Notes: a model not told the origin generated them from the sequence alone. 64,000 nucleotides of DNA from Saprospiraceae bacterium (GCA_020628855.1 JAHDEL010000008.1:1-64000), one strand, 5' to 3'. Numbered from the stretch's first letter, positions 9,335-19,202 are shown. Program-made: numbers and translations.

Positions 9335-10093
9335 CTATCGCCGAAGCAAACTGAGCTCTTCTTCAATTGCAGCAATGATTTTCTCATTCTCATCAATGAT
9401 GGGCTCATAACGTTCAAGGATCATGTGTTCGTGAACTTTAAACTGGATTCCCAGAAGACTGTGAAAATGTTTGTCTTTTACAAGTATATTATAATTTGCT
9501 TCTGAGAGGTGTAATGTCCTCAGTGTTGTATCTGCATTATTCTTTAGTTCTAGCAGTTTGAGATCCATAAAGTACTTGTCCAAACTTTGTCGAAAAACAT
9601 CATCATCTTCATTTTCTATGCGTTCCAAATAGGCGTAATCAAATTCATACAGTCTTCTTATTCTATCTCTCAAAAGAACATTTGATATGATATCAAGTCC
9701 GTTCGCTTTCGCTTCTTCGAATGCTGATTTATGAAGAACAATGAGCAGGTCACTGAGATACAGACCAGCAACCTGGTTGGACACAGAGTCAGAATAGGGT
9801 TTGTTATTAATTAGCTTAGACAAGAATAGACTATCATTACTTTTTTTATTGTGATACATCTTCAAGTTATCAGCAAGGTCCAATGAGTCAGCTTGCAGAT
9901 TTTGTTTAATACCTTCAAGCACAGAAATTTCCTCCACGCGTTTCTGCTTCGCATCATTCCAGTTGTTAATCTGTAAGGCGATAAGTATACCTATCACGAT
10001 AAGGAGTATCTCACCAATTGCATAGATGAGATACTTAATGACTTTATTTTCTTTCAAAGCTTGCATTCGAAATCTCCTAAAGAACTTAATCAT
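9335..10093 (-). CDS. DUF6090 family single-pass membrane protein
   Basis: A 252-residue protein of the Bacteroidota family DUF6090. I chose the ATG at 10093 because the product then begins MIKFFRRFRMQ, followed by YAIGEILLIVIGILIALQINNWN, which is the family N-terminus: a short basic amphipathic stretch, one membrane helix and the conserved QINNWN. The rest is a charged helical region. Forty-eight further in-frame codons upstream run into the neighbouring gene and are not convincing. The gene begins two bases after the stop of the upstream small membrane protein gene. The family function is not known. Confidence 0.85.
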   Translation of the reverse strand: MIKFFRRFRMQALKENKVIKYLIYAIGEILLIVIGILIALQINNWNDAKQKRVEEISVLEGIKQNLQADSLDLADNLKMYHNKKSNDSLFLSKLINNKPYSDSVSNQVAGLYLSDLLIVLHKSAFEEAKANGLDIISNVLLRDRIRRLYEFDYAYLERIENEDDDVFRQSLDKYFMDLKLLELKNNADTTLRTLHLSEANYNILVKDKHFHSLLGIQFKVHEHMILERYEPIIDENEKIIAAIEEELSLLRR

Positions 10094-10095
10094 AA

Positions 10096-10494
10096 CTATC
10101 TGCTTCCAAGTTGACTTCCAAGTATCCCCAAGAGTACTGCTGATAGAGGATCGATTATTTTTAACCAAATTGGTTGCCCCGGTATCATAAACATTGACAT
10201 CAGTGCTCCCAAGACAATGAATCCAGCTGCAATACACCCTAAACTAAACTTTGATGTTTCTGCCAGTTTACTTGCTATCAGACCAGCCATGAAGGCACCA
10301 AATGCATGGGCAACAAGTACGAAGAGTAGAGCTTCTAATGGCAGGCTTTCGATAAACTCAGTCATAGCTGCAGTATCATATCTATCAATTGATTCTGTTG
10401 TTCCGTACAGTCTATGGCCTACTGATTGAATCAATCCAACAATGAGACCTCCTCCTAGTATACCAGCAATAACAGCCAGAATATTTCTAAGCAT
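10096..10494 (-). CDS. Small four-helix membrane protein, unknown function
   Basis: A 132-residue hydrophobic protein with about four membrane helices (roughly residues 3-24, 55-75, 82-104 and 112-130). A glycine-rich first helix (AGILGGGLIVGLI) and a conserved-looking polar loop (HRLYGTTESIDRYD) are visible. Similar small integral proteins are common in Bacteroidota without assigned function. It sits between the M1 peptidase gene (gap of 20 bases) and the DUF6090 gene (gap of two bases) on the same strand, so it is probably part of that operon. Confidence 0.75.
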   Translation of the reverse strand: MLRNILAVIAGILGGGLIVGLIQSVGHRLYGTTESIDRYDTAAMTEFIESLPLEALLFVLVAHAFGAFMAGLIASKLAETSKFSLGCIAAGFIVLGALMSMFMIPGQPIWLKIIDPLSAVLLGILGSQLGSR

Positions 10495-10514
10495 AGTAGA
10501 TGATTTACTTCAAT

Positions 10515-12179
10515 TTATTCAATTTTAATCAAATAACGTTGCTTTAGCCAAGCTTTCCATGCATCTATAGTTAGAGTTGGAGAAACAGTGATAGGGTTGT
10601 TTTTCGTGAGTTTGATCTTCTTTCCATGTGGTCCAGACTGAAGATGAAGTTCCAGGTCATCAATAGACTCCGTTAATTCCACCTCAACGACTTTCTTATT
10701 TTTTTTCTTTATTCGGATCTGAGGTATGTTTGGTGTATACAGATACTGATAAAAAAACTGTCTGACTGGAAATTCAATTCTCTCCTCAAAATGTATGATG
10801 ACTTCTTCAGTGCTGACATGACCATGTTGGTATTCATCATACAATGACCTTAGACTCTCAAACCAGAGTCTATCATCATAAATGTTGTGTCTGAGACTAT
10901 GTAAGATCCAAGAACCTTTGAAGTAGTGATCAGAACTCTTCCATTCACCAAAGTTGACACCCATAGGACCTATAATTGGTTCAGTGTTCATATGTCTAGT
11001 GAAATGGGATAAATATCTAAGTGCAGCCTCTATTCCCCAATGATATTCGACATAAAGTGATTCCATATAAGTTGTGAAACTTTCATGAATCCACATTTCT
11101 GCGTGATCATTGCAGCTCACACTATTACCAAAATACTCATGACCAGTCTCATGCACTAGGATATAGTCCCAATCCATATCTGCAGGAATCATCCCGCCTC
11201 TATAACCTCTTTCATAATTATTACCGTAAGCAATTGCACTTTGATGCTCCATGCCTAAGTAAGGTGCTTCCACAAGTTTGAATCCGTCATTGATATATGG
11301 ATATTCTCCAAAATAATGCTCAAAAGCGTTGAGGATGCCGTGCATTTGTTTGAAATGTTGTTCTGCTTTTTCAGCATTTTCCGGAAGGACAAAATAATCT
11401 AGATCTAAGCTATTGTTTTCAATCGTGGTATAAGTGTCATGGATGTGGACGTAATCTGCTGAGTAGAAAGTGACATTGTAATTATTAATTGGATAACTCA
11501 CTTGCCAATGATAAGTATGCCAATCACTACTTGTCGAATCCACTTGTATTAATCTTCCATTTGAGATGCACTTGAGATCAGATGTTACAGTAAACTGCAT
11601 ATTCATACTGTCAGGCTCATCAGAAAGATGATCTTTGTTAGGCCACCAAAGACTAGCCCCAATTCCTTCGCAACTCACAGCAAACCAAGTTTTGTCCATT
11701 TGCGTTTCGGCCCAGGTAATACCTCCATCCCAAGGTGCATTTTGTGCAATGGTTGGATTTCCATGATACCAAACAGTCAAACTATATTGACTTTCTAATT
11801 GCCAATCCTGAGGGATTTCAACGAAGATTGCATTGAACTCTCTGGTATATGCTAAGTGCTGACCTTGGGATGACACCGAATCAATAGTTAGATTCTTGAA
11901 AAGATCTAATTGGAGTGTCTTAGATGAATCTATCAAAGTAAAGGAAATAGTGTTAGATCCATGAATTGACTTATCCCTATGGTCAAGCCTTACATCAAGA
12001 TCATAATGTTTGACATCGAAGCAATTGCGCTCCAATCTTAAGCTCCCTCTTAAGGTATCTCCACGATCAAAATGGTGTTGTGCATTCCAGTTGTATTCTG
12101 GTTGAGATTGTCCAATCGACAAAAAAGGAATACTGAGGAAAGCAATAAATCTTAAATATTTAATCTTCATTGAAAACAT
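10515..12179 (-). CDS. M1 family zinc metallopeptidase, exported
   Basis: A secreted or periplasmic aminopeptidase of the gluzincin M1 family. Zinc and catalytic residues are intact: HETGH with H343, E344 and H347, and the third ligand E366 in WIHESFTTYMES. The substrate-recognition motif reads GMEHQ (309-313) instead of GAMEN, a variant common in Bacteroidota. The N-terminal signal peptide ends near SIGQS. At 554 residues it lacks the long helical ERAP1-like C-terminal domain of eukaryotic-type M1 enzymes. The ATG at 12170 (MKIKYLRF) is an equally good start. It heads the minus-strand block down to 7.8 kb. Confidence 0.93.
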   Translation of the reverse strand: MFSMKIKYLRFIAFLSIPFLSIGQSQPEYNWNAQHHFDRGDTLRGSLRLERNCFDVKHYDLDVRLDHRDKSIHGSNTISFTLIDSSKTLQLDLFKNLTIDSVSSQGQHLAYTREFNAIFVEIPQDWQLESQYSLTVWYHGNPTIAQNAPWDGGITWAETQMDKTWFAVSCEGIGASLWWPNKDHLSDEPDSMNMQFTVTSDLKCISNGRLIQVDSTSSDWHTYHWQVSYPINNYNVTFYSADYVHIHDTYTTIENNSLDLDYFVLPENAEKAEQHFKQMHGILNAFEHYFGEYPYINDGFKLVEAPYLGMEHQSAIAYGNNYERGYRGGMIPADMDWDYILVHETGHEYFGNSVSCNDHAEMWIHESFTTYMESLYVEYHWGIEAALRYLSHFTRHMNTEPIIGPMGVNFGEWKSSDHYFKGSWILHSLRHNIYDDRLWFESLRSLYDEYQHGHVSTEEVIIHFEERIEFPVRQFFYQYLYTPNIPQIRIKKKNKKVVEVELTESIDDLELHLQSGPHGKKIKLTKNNPITVSPTLTIDAWKAWLKQRYLIKIE

Positions 12180-12221
12180 TATCCTATAAAGTTGACGTTA
12201 AAAATTGAAACAAAACTGAAA

Positions 12222-12254
12222 CGAAAGTAGAAATTGTCGGTTAATAGGCTACAA
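12222..12254 (-). promoter_or_regulatory. Candidate promoter for M1 peptidase gene
   Basis: Read on the minus strand: TTG (complement of 12252-12254), 22 bases, then TACTTTCG (complement of 12222-12229), one mismatch from TAnnTTTG. The leader to the ATG would be about 40 bases. It lies in the divergent gap before the 12279 lipoprotein gene. Confidence 0.4.
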
Positions 12255-12278
12255 TACAATTTTTCATCCATCCTTTTG

Positions 12279-12623
12279 ATGAAACGAATACCTTTATATA
12301 TCAGCATTCTAATCTTTTTATTATCATGTAACGATACAGGATTAACTGTGGTTCATGATGGTAATTGGTTACTGAGATCAGCTAAGCAAAATAATGTTAC
12401 AACTAGAATGTTAGATGGTGCCTATATCAAATTTGCAAATGAGAAACTACAATCGAATCTTGTGAATCAAGAACAGCCAACAGGATATACCCTCCAATCA
12501 TCCAGTATTGTCACTGATCAGGACGAAGTCTTTTTAGTTAAAGAATATTCTGATTCTTTGATGATCATTGAGGTGATTAAACATAGAAATTTATTTGAGT
12601 TAGAACTAGTAAGACAGCAGTAA
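12279..12623 (+). CDS. Small lipoprotein, unknown function
   Basis: A 114-residue predicted lipoprotein. I chose the ATG at 12279 because the product begins MKRIPLYISILIFLLSCNDTG, a textbook signal peptide with lipobox LLSC; the 15 codons upstream spoil it. The mature part is about 95 residues with beta-strand-like pattern and no recognised domain. One base separates its stop from the start of the GWxTD gene, and a TonB receptor gene follows that, so the three probably work together at the outer membrane. Confidence 0.7.
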   Translation: MKRIPLYISILIFLLSCNDTGLTVVHDGNWLLRSAKQNNVTTRMLDGAYIKFANEKLQSNLVNQEQPTGYTLQSSSIVTDQDEVFLVKEYSDSLMIIEVIKHRNLFELELVRQQ

Positions 12624-12624
12624 T

Positions 12625-14049
12625 ATGAAGCATTGGGTTATAATACTTATTCTGCTTGTCAGCCAATCTCTATTTGGACAGATAGCATGTAGTCTTCATA
12701 ATTTTCAATTTTATGGAGAAGATGGTCCATATTCAGAGCACTATCTTGGAATCCAAAGTAAGACTATTAAGTTTCAAGATGGAGCAGGCACTGTTGAGTA
12801 TATCATTAAATTATTGAAGGATGATGATATCATCCATGCAGACAAATACGCTATCTCTATTCGCGAAAGCGAAAAAGAAACTGACCTCTGGGATGTAAAA
12901 CGCTATGCCCTTGAAGAGGGTGAATACGAAATTCAGATCTTGCTGCGAGATGTACTATCACAAGATAGCATGAACTATAACCAGAAAATGACAATTGCGA
13001 TTCCTGACAGTCCGTCGCTTACAAAACCCATTATTTGTGCAAGTCTTCAGCAAGAAAATCTGCCTTTTGAAAAGTATGGTTTGACATATGAAAAGCTAGG
13101 GTATGACCTTGTGGGTGAAGATCAAAGTGATATTGGTTTCTTAGCTGAGGCTTATCTTAGTAATGCATATTGCGATGATCAGTATGTTATCCGTTATTCG
13201 ATATTCAATGGCTTTTATAATCCATCAATGACATCAGAGGATCCAGCTAAGGTTGGATATGTCAAACAAGATTGTGCATCGAAAAACTTTATTGCAAAAC
13301 AGATCTCAACAGATGGCTTGTTAACTGGCAATTATCATCTTATGCTCGAAATGTTGGACAAAGACCAAAATGTTTATAGTTCAAGTCATTCCAATTTTCA
13401 AGTGTTACGTCCTCAGACGGATATGGAACTGTTGGCAAGCCAAGATGATCAATTCGAAACTTCATTTGTTCAAGATATGAGTCCTAAGCAATTGAGATAT
13501 GCGCTCAAAGCAATTGCTCCTAGGGTCGATGGTCAGAGAGCCGAAATATTGAATTATGTGATTGCAAATGATAACATGAGGACTAAGCGATATTATGTCT
13601 ATGCCTATTGGAAGGAATATGCTCCTGCTTACCCATACGAAGCTTATTCCAAATACATGGAAGTCGCTAAAGCAGTTGATGCGAAGTATGATAATAATGT
13701 TGGCTATGGGTTCGAGAGCGATAGAGGGTTTTACTTTCTCAAGTACGGTAAGCCTGATCAAGTTATTATAGAAGAACATGAACCGTCAGCTCCTCCCTAT
13801 GAAATCTGGATATATAATCAAATTCATACTGGTGAGACTAATGTCAAATTCCTCTTTTACAATCCGTCTCTCTCTCATAATGACTTCGAGATTCTGCATT
13901 CAACATGTAATTCAGACGTTAGAAACCCAAGATGGCAGCTCCTGTTATACGGAGATGCACCTAACGAAGTTCAAGGAAATACAATGGACGCGACATCAAT
14001 TGGAGATAATTTTGGGAGGAACGCCATAAGATTGATGAAAGATAATTAG
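12625..14049 (+). CDS. GWxTD domain-containing secreted protein
   Basis: A 474-residue exported protein with a signal peptide cleaved after LFGQ. The C-terminal third (about residues 340-435) is the GWxTD domain: the signature appears as GFESDRG, followed by FYFLKYGKPDQV (normally GxxY.RYGxPD), then YEIWIYN and FLFYNP. The tryptophan and threonine of the name-giving motif are replaced (GF.SD), so it is a divergent member. The domain occurs in Bacteroidota envelope proteins of unknown function. Its start follows the lipoprotein stop after one base, and the receptor gene at 14084 is next. Confidence 0.8.
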   Translation: MKHWVIILILLVSQSLFGQIACSLHNFQFYGEDGPYSEHYLGIQSKTIKFQDGAGTVEYIIKLLKDDDIIHADKYAISIRESEKETDLWDVKRYALEEGEYEIQILLRDVLSQDSMNYNQKMTIAIPDSPSLTKPIICASLQQENLPFEKYGLTYEKLGYDLVGEDQSDIGFLAEAYLSNAYCDDQYVIRYSIFNGFYNPSMTSEDPAKVGYVKQDCASKNFIAKQISTDGLLTGNYHLMLEMLDKDQNVYSSSHSNFQVLRPQTDMELLASQDDQFETSFVQDMSPKQLRYALKAIAPRVDGQRAEILNYVIANDNMRTKRYYVYAYWKEYAPAYPYEAYSKYMEVAKAVDAKYDNNVGYGFESDRGFYFLKYGKPDQVIIEEHEPSAPPYEIWIYNQIHTGETNVKFLFYNPSLSHNDFEILHSTCNSDVRNPRWQLLLYGDAPNEVQGNTMDATSIGDNFGRNAIRLMKDN

Positions 14050-14063
14050 AATTAATACTTTTG
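14032..14063 (+). promoter_or_regulatory. Promoter for TonB receptor 14084
   Basis: TTG at 14032-14034, 21 bases, then TACTTTTG at 14056-14063, a full match to TTG-N17-23-TAnnTTTG. The -33 element lies inside the last codons of the GWxTD gene. The transcript leader would be about 15 bases, so the receptor can be expressed without the two genes upstream. Confidence 0.6.
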
Positions 14064-14083
14064 CACTCATACGAAATTAGAAG

Positions 14084-16369
14084 ATGATTCAGCCTATGCG
14101 CACTACTTTACTCTGTAGTTTTTTTCTGTTTATAACATATCTGGCCGTAGGTCAGGATGCCATCATTAGAGGCCACATCTATGATGAAGCCTCAGGCGAG
14201 CCTATTCTTTATGGTAATGTCCTCATCAAAGAAACGGGCAAAGGAACCATTACAGATGATAGTGGATTCTATTCTTTCACTAACCTTGAAGCGGGAGAGT
14301 ATACTTTAGTTGCTTCTTATGTTGGGTATTCTGATAAAGAGATTACAGTCAATGTGAAGTCTTCAGGCATAGAGTATCAAGTGATAAGAATCAATTCAGA
14401 TGGTGTTAAACTGGGAGTAGTAGATATCTCTGGAGCTAGAGAGCAAGCAAGGACTGAAGTGCAGATATCACAATTAAAAGTCACACCAAAGGAGATCAAA
14501 GCACTGCCAAGTACAGGAGGTGAACCAGACATCTTGCAGTATCTCCAAGTTTTGCCAGGAGTTGTAACTACTGGTGATCAAGGTGGACAGCTCTTCATTA
14601 GGGGAGGATCACCAATTCAGAATCTAGTGACATTAGATGGGATGACCATCTATAATCCGTTCCACTCAATTGGATTCTTTTCCATTTTTGAAACAGAAAT
14701 CATAAGAAGCGCAGATGTTTTAACTGGAGGCTTCAATGCTGAATATGGAGGAAGAATATCAGCAGTTGTTGATATCAAAACAAGAGAAGGAAACAAGAAG
14801 GAAGTCAAAGGACAAGCTTCCATAAGCCCATTTATGGGAAAGGCACTTCTGGAAGGTCCTCTCTTCAAAAGCAAAGATGGAGCAGGTGGAGGATCCTATG
14901 TATTCACTGCTAAGAAATCAATCATTGACGGAACGTCTAAAGCCTTGTATCAATATGCATTTGAGGATGATATTGGATTACCTTTTGATTTTACAGACAT
15001 CTATGGTAAGCTTTCATTTTTTACACCTAATGGGAGTAAGTTCAATCTTTTCGGATTTGGATTTACTGACCAATACTTCAATCCTCAAGTTGCTAATATC
15101 GACTGGCAGAATTTTGGTGGTGGGATGAACTTTACACTCCTGCCACAAAATAGTAGCTTGATCATTAATGGTAAAGTAGGATATAGTACTTATGACACTG
15201 CAATCCAAGAAGGAGAGGCAGCTGATAGAAGGAGTGGAATAGATGAATACTTTCTCGGACTTGACTTTAATTTCTTTGGAGAGACATTTGAGTTTGATTA
15301 TGGTATAGAAGTCAAAGGAATACGTACTGACTTCGACTTTACAAATCAATTTGGTATCAGACTTGATCAGTTTCAAAATTCTACAGAGCTATCAGGCTTT
15401 CTCAAATACCGGAAGTCATGGGACAAGTTTATCATTGAGCCTTCTGTAAGATTTCAATATTATGCAGCAGTGAGTGAAGCATCAGTAGAGCCGCGTTTAG
15501 GATTGAAGTATAATATCTCAGACAAACTGAGATTTAAAGCTGCTGCAGGAAGGTATAGTCAGAACTTGATTAGTGCAAGTAATGAGCGTGATGTTATTAG
15601 CTTATTTAATGGTTTTCTATCTGGACCATCACAAAGAATTACTCGATTTGATGGAGATATAGCAGATAGTAGATTACAATTTGCAAATCATGCCGTAGCG
15701 GGATTTGAGTATGACCTCATGAAGAACTTGACAATAAATGTCGAAGGTTACTTTAAGGATTTTACTCAGTTAATTGTAATTAATAGAAATAAGATATCAC
15801 GAGATGAGTCAGATTATGTTACGGAGTTAGGTGATGCCTATGGTATTGATTTTTCAGCGAAATATCAGAATCCGCGATGGTACCTCTGGGCGACATATTC
15901 TTATGGTTTTGCTAATAGATTTGATGGTCAGCAGGATTACCCAACTGTATTTGATAGAAGGCATAATATGAATATCTTGGCTTCGTATAATTTAGATTTG
16001 GATGGAGATTTCTCAGTCAGTCTCAGATATAATTTTGGTTCAGGTTTCCCTTTTACACTAACCCAAGGATTTTATCACAATATCACATTCCAAGAAGGTG
16101 TAGACACCGATATCTTATCTAGTAATTCTGATAATATTAGTATCATCTTCGATGAGACTAGGAATGGAGGTAGACTTCCTGATTATGCAAGACTTGATCT
16201 TTCAGCGACAAAGAAATGGGAATTAGGAGAAAGGATGAACCTCGAAACAGTGTTATCAATCACCAATGCGTTGGACAGACAAAACATTTTCTATTTCGAT
16301 AGATTGAGGTATGAAAGAGTAAATCAACTCCCAATCATTCCAAGCCTTGGATTAAAGTTGACTTTTTAA
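14084..16369 (+). CDS. TonB-dependent outer-membrane receptor
   Basis: A 761-residue receptor. Signal peptide to about residue 23 (LAVGQ), carboxypeptidase-regulatory-like domain 25-105 (AIIRGHIYDEASGEPIL), plug about 125-245 (DILQYLQVLPGV, QLFIRGGSPIQNLVTLDG, FNAEYGGRISAVVDIKTREG), and the barrel ending in LKLTF with a terminal phenylalanine. The LFIRGGSP motif is shared with a Bacteroidota subgroup of receptors with unknown ligand. The ATG at 14096 (MRTTLLCS) would be an acceptable alternative start. It lies 34 bases after the GWxTD gene but has its own promoter box. Confidence 0.92.
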   Translation: MIQPMRTTLLCSFFLFITYLAVGQDAIIRGHIYDEASGEPILYGNVLIKETGKGTITDDSGFYSFTNLEAGEYTLVASYVGYSDKEITVNVKSSGIEYQVIRINSDGVKLGVVDISGAREQARTEVQISQLKVTPKEIKALPSTGGEPDILQYLQVLPGVVTTGDQGGQLFIRGGSPIQNLVTLDGMTIYNPFHSIGFFSIFETEIIRSADVLTGGFNAEYGGRISAVVDIKTREGNKKEVKGQASISPFMGKALLEGPLFKSKDGAGGGSYVFTAKKSIIDGTSKALYQYAFEDDIGLPFDFTDIYGKLSFFTPNGSKFNLFGFGFTDQYFNPQVANIDWQNFGGGMNFTLLPQNSSLIINGKVGYSTYDTAIQEGEAADRRSGIDEYFLGLDFNFFGETFEFDYGIEVKGIRTDFDFTNQFGIRLDQFQNSTELSGFLKYRKSWDKFIIEPSVRFQYYAAVSEASVEPRLGLKYNISDKLRFKAAAGRYSQNLISASNERDVISLFNGFLSGPSQRITRFDGDIADSRLQFANHAVAGFEYDLMKNLTINVEGYFKDFTQLIVINRNKISRDESDYVTELGDAYGIDFSAKYQNPRWYLWATYSYGFANRFDGQQDYPTVFDRRHNMNILASYNLDLDGDFSVSLRYNFGSGFPFTLTQGFYHNITFQEGVDTDILSSNSDNISIIFDETRNGGRLPDYARLDLSATKKWELGERMNLETVLSITNALDRQNIFYFDRLRYERVNQLPIIPSLGLKLTF

Positions 16370-16391
16370 TTCATACATTAAAGACAATATC

Positions 16392-16399
16392 TATATTTG
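16392..16399 (+). promoter_or_regulatory. Bacteroidota -7 box before TerB-like gene
   Basis: TATATTTG, an exact TAnnTTTG match, 29 bases before the ATG at 16429. No TTG is found at the ideal distance upstream, so only the -7 element is supported. Confidence 0.45.
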
Positions 16400-16428
16400 T
16401 GCTGTTTTTCAGGCTGTAATTTATATTC

Positions 16429-16887
16429 ATGATAGAAGGATTCAAACAACTTAACGAAGAGCAATTCAAAACATTAACTGACACTATTGCTAGAATAGCA
16501 ATATTGATTGGCGGTGCTGATGGCAGATTCGATAAAGAAGAGAAAGATTGGGCAGAAAAGATTACTAAAATCAGGACATACGCCAACGAAGACACATTGC
16601 ATGGTTTTTACACGATGGTAGGTAGGGACTTTGATGCTGTGATTGAAAAGGAATTAGCAGAATTGCCTGGGTTGGTAGAAGATAGATCTAATGTCTTGAT
16701 CGAAAAGCTCGCAGAAGTTAATGCAATTTTACCTTTGTTAGATCATTCGGTCAGAAAAGCACTTTACAAGAGTTATGTCAGCTTTGCTAAACACGTTGCC
16801 AAAGCTTCTGGAGGTTTCTTTGATTTCTGGTCTATAAGCCTTGCTGAAGAAAAGTGGTTGGACCTTGAAATGATCAATCCAGTTTAA
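16429..16887 (+). CDS. TerB-like cytoplasmic protein
   Basis: A 152-residue soluble, mostly helical protein. The segment IAILIGGADGRFDKEEKDWAEKI (about residues 24-46) is the TerB-type motif, an acidic helix pair that in the family can bind divalent metal. A second helical half (VNAILPLLDHSVRKALYKSYVSFAKHVAKASGG) completes the fold. TerB-like proteins occur in tellurite-resistance and membrane-associated stress systems, but none of the other ter genes is nearby, so a general stress or metal-related role is only an inference. Confidence 0.7.
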   Translation: MIEGFKQLNEEQFKTLTDTIARIAILIGGADGRFDKEEKDWAEKITKIRTYANEDTLHGFYTMVGRDFDAVIEKELAELPGLVEDRSNVLIEKLAEVNAILPLLDHSVRKALYKSYVSFAKHVAKASGGFFDFWSISLAEEKWLDLEMINPV

Positions 16888-16949
16888 TTTCGATAACTAC
16901 TTCAGTAACCTACACTGATATTTATTGTACATTGAGTAGACAAATCTGA

Positions 16950-19202
16950 ATGTACATGAAGCACTTCTGTATTGTAATCTTTTGTCTTTTAGCAGTACAC
17001 ATTTCAGCTCAATATGTCTTCGAAGGAGTCGTAACTGATAAATTATCTGGAGAGTCTCTCATTGGCGTATCTATTTCTGATGGTACTATTGGAACGGCTA
17101 CTGACATTCATGGCAAATTTAGACTCGAGTATGACAAACCAACTATAGATGCAATCATAAGTTATATTGGCTATGAGAGTATCCAAGTTTCCCTTCAATC
17201 TGGTGAAATCTATGAGTTTCAATTATCCAGTAGCTCTTTTTTATTAGATGCTGCCATCATTACTGGCAACAAGTATGAAACCCCAATCATAGAAGCCGTA
17301 TCTTCTATCAGTGTAATCAAACCTGATCTCTTGAGCGATGCTAATATTCCAAGTATAGACGAGGCTTTGGATAAAGTCCCAGGCTTGCAAATGCAAGATG
17401 GGCAAGCTAACATAAGAGGTGGATCAGGGTATTCTTATGGCGCGGGAAGTAGAGTACTGGTATTAGTTGATGAAATATCAGCTCTTCAAGCCGATGCAGG
17501 TAGATTAAACTGGAATGATGTTCCTGTTGAGAATATTGCTCAAGTTGAAGTTTTGAAAGGAGCCTCATCTGTCCTCTATGGTTCTTCTGCGCTTAATGGA
17601 ATAATAAATATCCGTACAGGAGAGGCAGGTTCAGTACCACTAACGAGAGTGTCTGCGATGTACAAAGTATTTGGCAAACCAGCTGATGATAGAGCACATT
17701 GGTGGAATGGAGAATCTTCCCCATTTGAGTATAATGTCTCAGTGCTTCACAAACAGAAGTTAGGTAATCTTGATGTTGTTGCTTCAGGATTCTACAGTGA
17801 TAATGAACAAGTATATGAGGATGCTTTTACTACACGTTATCGATTAACCACCAAACTGAAGTATAGATTTTCGCCCCGATTAACGGCTCAGATAGGTGTT
17901 ACTTACAATAAGACTGATTCTGCTTCTCATTTGCTCTGGAGAAATTCCAGTGTAGGAAAGTATGGGTATTTGTTAGGTTCATTAACTACTACACTTGGGA
18001 CTCGATTCTTTGTCGATCCATCACTCACTTATTTTGATTCAAAAGGGAATAAGCATAGGTTTTTTTCAAGGCATTATCGTGTGTTAAATGAAAACAATGC
18101 AGGGAGATCCAATGCCTCAACATTCTCCTCTGGAGAATATCAATTCCATCGTCAGAATGCATTGTGGGAGGCTAATGTAACAGGTGGTGTTGTTTTTTCT
18201 GGGGTCAATACAGATAGTGAATTGTTTGGCGACACGCTAATTACGGCTAGAAATTTTGGTGCCTACCTCCAATTGGATAAGAAATTTGGAGACTTGTTAT
18301 TGACACTTGGCTCAAGGCTTGAGAACAATGTACTCAATAGTCCTGCGGTAGTCAATGGGGTGGCAGTACCAAATGAAGGTAGAGAATCAGAGACACGAAC
18401 AATCTTTAGAGCAGGAGCAAATTACAAACTAGCAGAGTATTCTCACTTAAGGGCTTCAATAGGTCAAGGATATCGTTATCCAACAATTACAGAAAAATTT
18501 GTGTTCACTGAGGTGGGTTCATTTACCATATTTCCTAATGTTGATTTAAGATCTGAGACAGGTTGGTCAGCTGAACTAGGGCTTAAACAAGGGCTGAAAG
18601 TTGGAGGTTGGAGAGGATTTGCAGATATCTCAGCTTTCTGGTCCGAGTATCAAGATATGGCCGAGTTTTCATTAGCTATAGAAGAAGGTTCTTTTGGTTT
18701 CAAATCTCAGAATATCGGAGACACAAAGATTCAAGGATTTGAGGTTGAACTCGGAGGGGAATCCTCGTTTTTGGGGATACCGATAAGGATCATAGCAGGA
18801 TATACCCATATTGATCCAAAGTATAAAGACTTCAATGAACAAGTCCAAGCAGCAAGCACAAGCACAAAGAATGTTTTAAAGTATAGAACAAGACATAATT
18901 TGAAAGGAGATATTCAAGCCAAATTCAAATTTCTGACTGCTGGAGTATCTTATCAATATGCATCAAATATGGAAGCTATAGATCAGCTTTTCTATGAATT
19001 CAACGATTTTGTCCAAGTTGGTCTCTATCGCTCTTTGAACGAATCAAAGTATCACCTTTTCGATGCGAGAATTGGCTGTCAGTTTGATAACTTTGGACTG
19101 TCTATCCATGGCAATAACCTCTTGAACGCTGAAATAAGCAAAAGGCCAGCACGTATTGAGCCTCCCAGAAATTTTGCGTTGCGTCTAAATGTTAGTTTTT
19201 AA
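16950..19202 (+). CDS. TonB-dependent receptor, BtuB/FepA-like plug
   Basis: A 750-residue outer-membrane receptor. Signal peptide to about residue 20 (HISAQ), regulatory-like domain 22-100, plug about 110-225 with NIRGGSGYSYGAGSRVLVLVDE and VEVLKGASSVLYGSSALNGIINI, and a barrel ending LRLNVSF. The plug motif is typical of receptors for metal chelates or cobalamin, though the ligand is unknown. Three genes for secreted proteins follow in the same direction with very small gaps. Start may be the ATG at 16956 (MKHFCIV). No typical promoter box was found in the 62-base gap upstream. Confidence 0.92.
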   Translation: MYMKHFCIVIFCLLAVHISAQYVFEGVVTDKLSGESLIGVSISDGTIGTATDIHGKFRLEYDKPTIDAIISYIGYESIQVSLQSGEIYEFQLSSSSFLLDAAIITGNKYETPIIEAVSSISVIKPDLLSDANIPSIDEALDKVPGLQMQDGQANIRGGSGYSYGAGSRVLVLVDEISALQADAGRLNWNDVPVENIAQVEVLKGASSVLYGSSALNGIINIRTGEAGSVPLTRVSAMYKVFGKPADDRAHWWNGESSPFEYNVSVLHKQKLGNLDVVASGFYSDNEQVYEDAFTTRYRLTTKLKYRFSPRLTAQIGVTYNKTDSASHLLWRNSSVGKYGYLLGSLTTTLGTRFFVDPSLTYFDSKGNKHRFFSRHYRVLNENNAGRSNASTFSSGEYQFHRQNALWEANVTGGVVFSGVNTDSELFGDTLITARNFGAYLQLDKKFGDLLLTLGSRLENNVLNSPAVVNGVAVPNEGRESETRTIFRAGANYKLAEYSHLRASIGQGYRYPTITEKFVFTEVGSFTIFPNVDLRSETGWSAELGLKQGLKVGGWRGFADISAFWSEYQDMAEFSLAIEEGSFGFKSQNIGDTKIQGFEVELGGESSFLGIPIRIIAGYTHIDPKYKDFNEQVQAASTSTKNVLKYRTRHNLKGDIQAKFKFLTAGVSYQYASNMEAIDQLFYEFNDFVQVGLYRSLNESKYHLFDARIGCQFDNFGLSIHGNNLLNAEISKRPARIEPPRNFALRLNVSF

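Noticed and set aside
14877-15128. Plus-strand frame inside the TonB receptor gene at 14084
   Set aside because: It overlaps the receptor in another frame; the receptor has full domain support.
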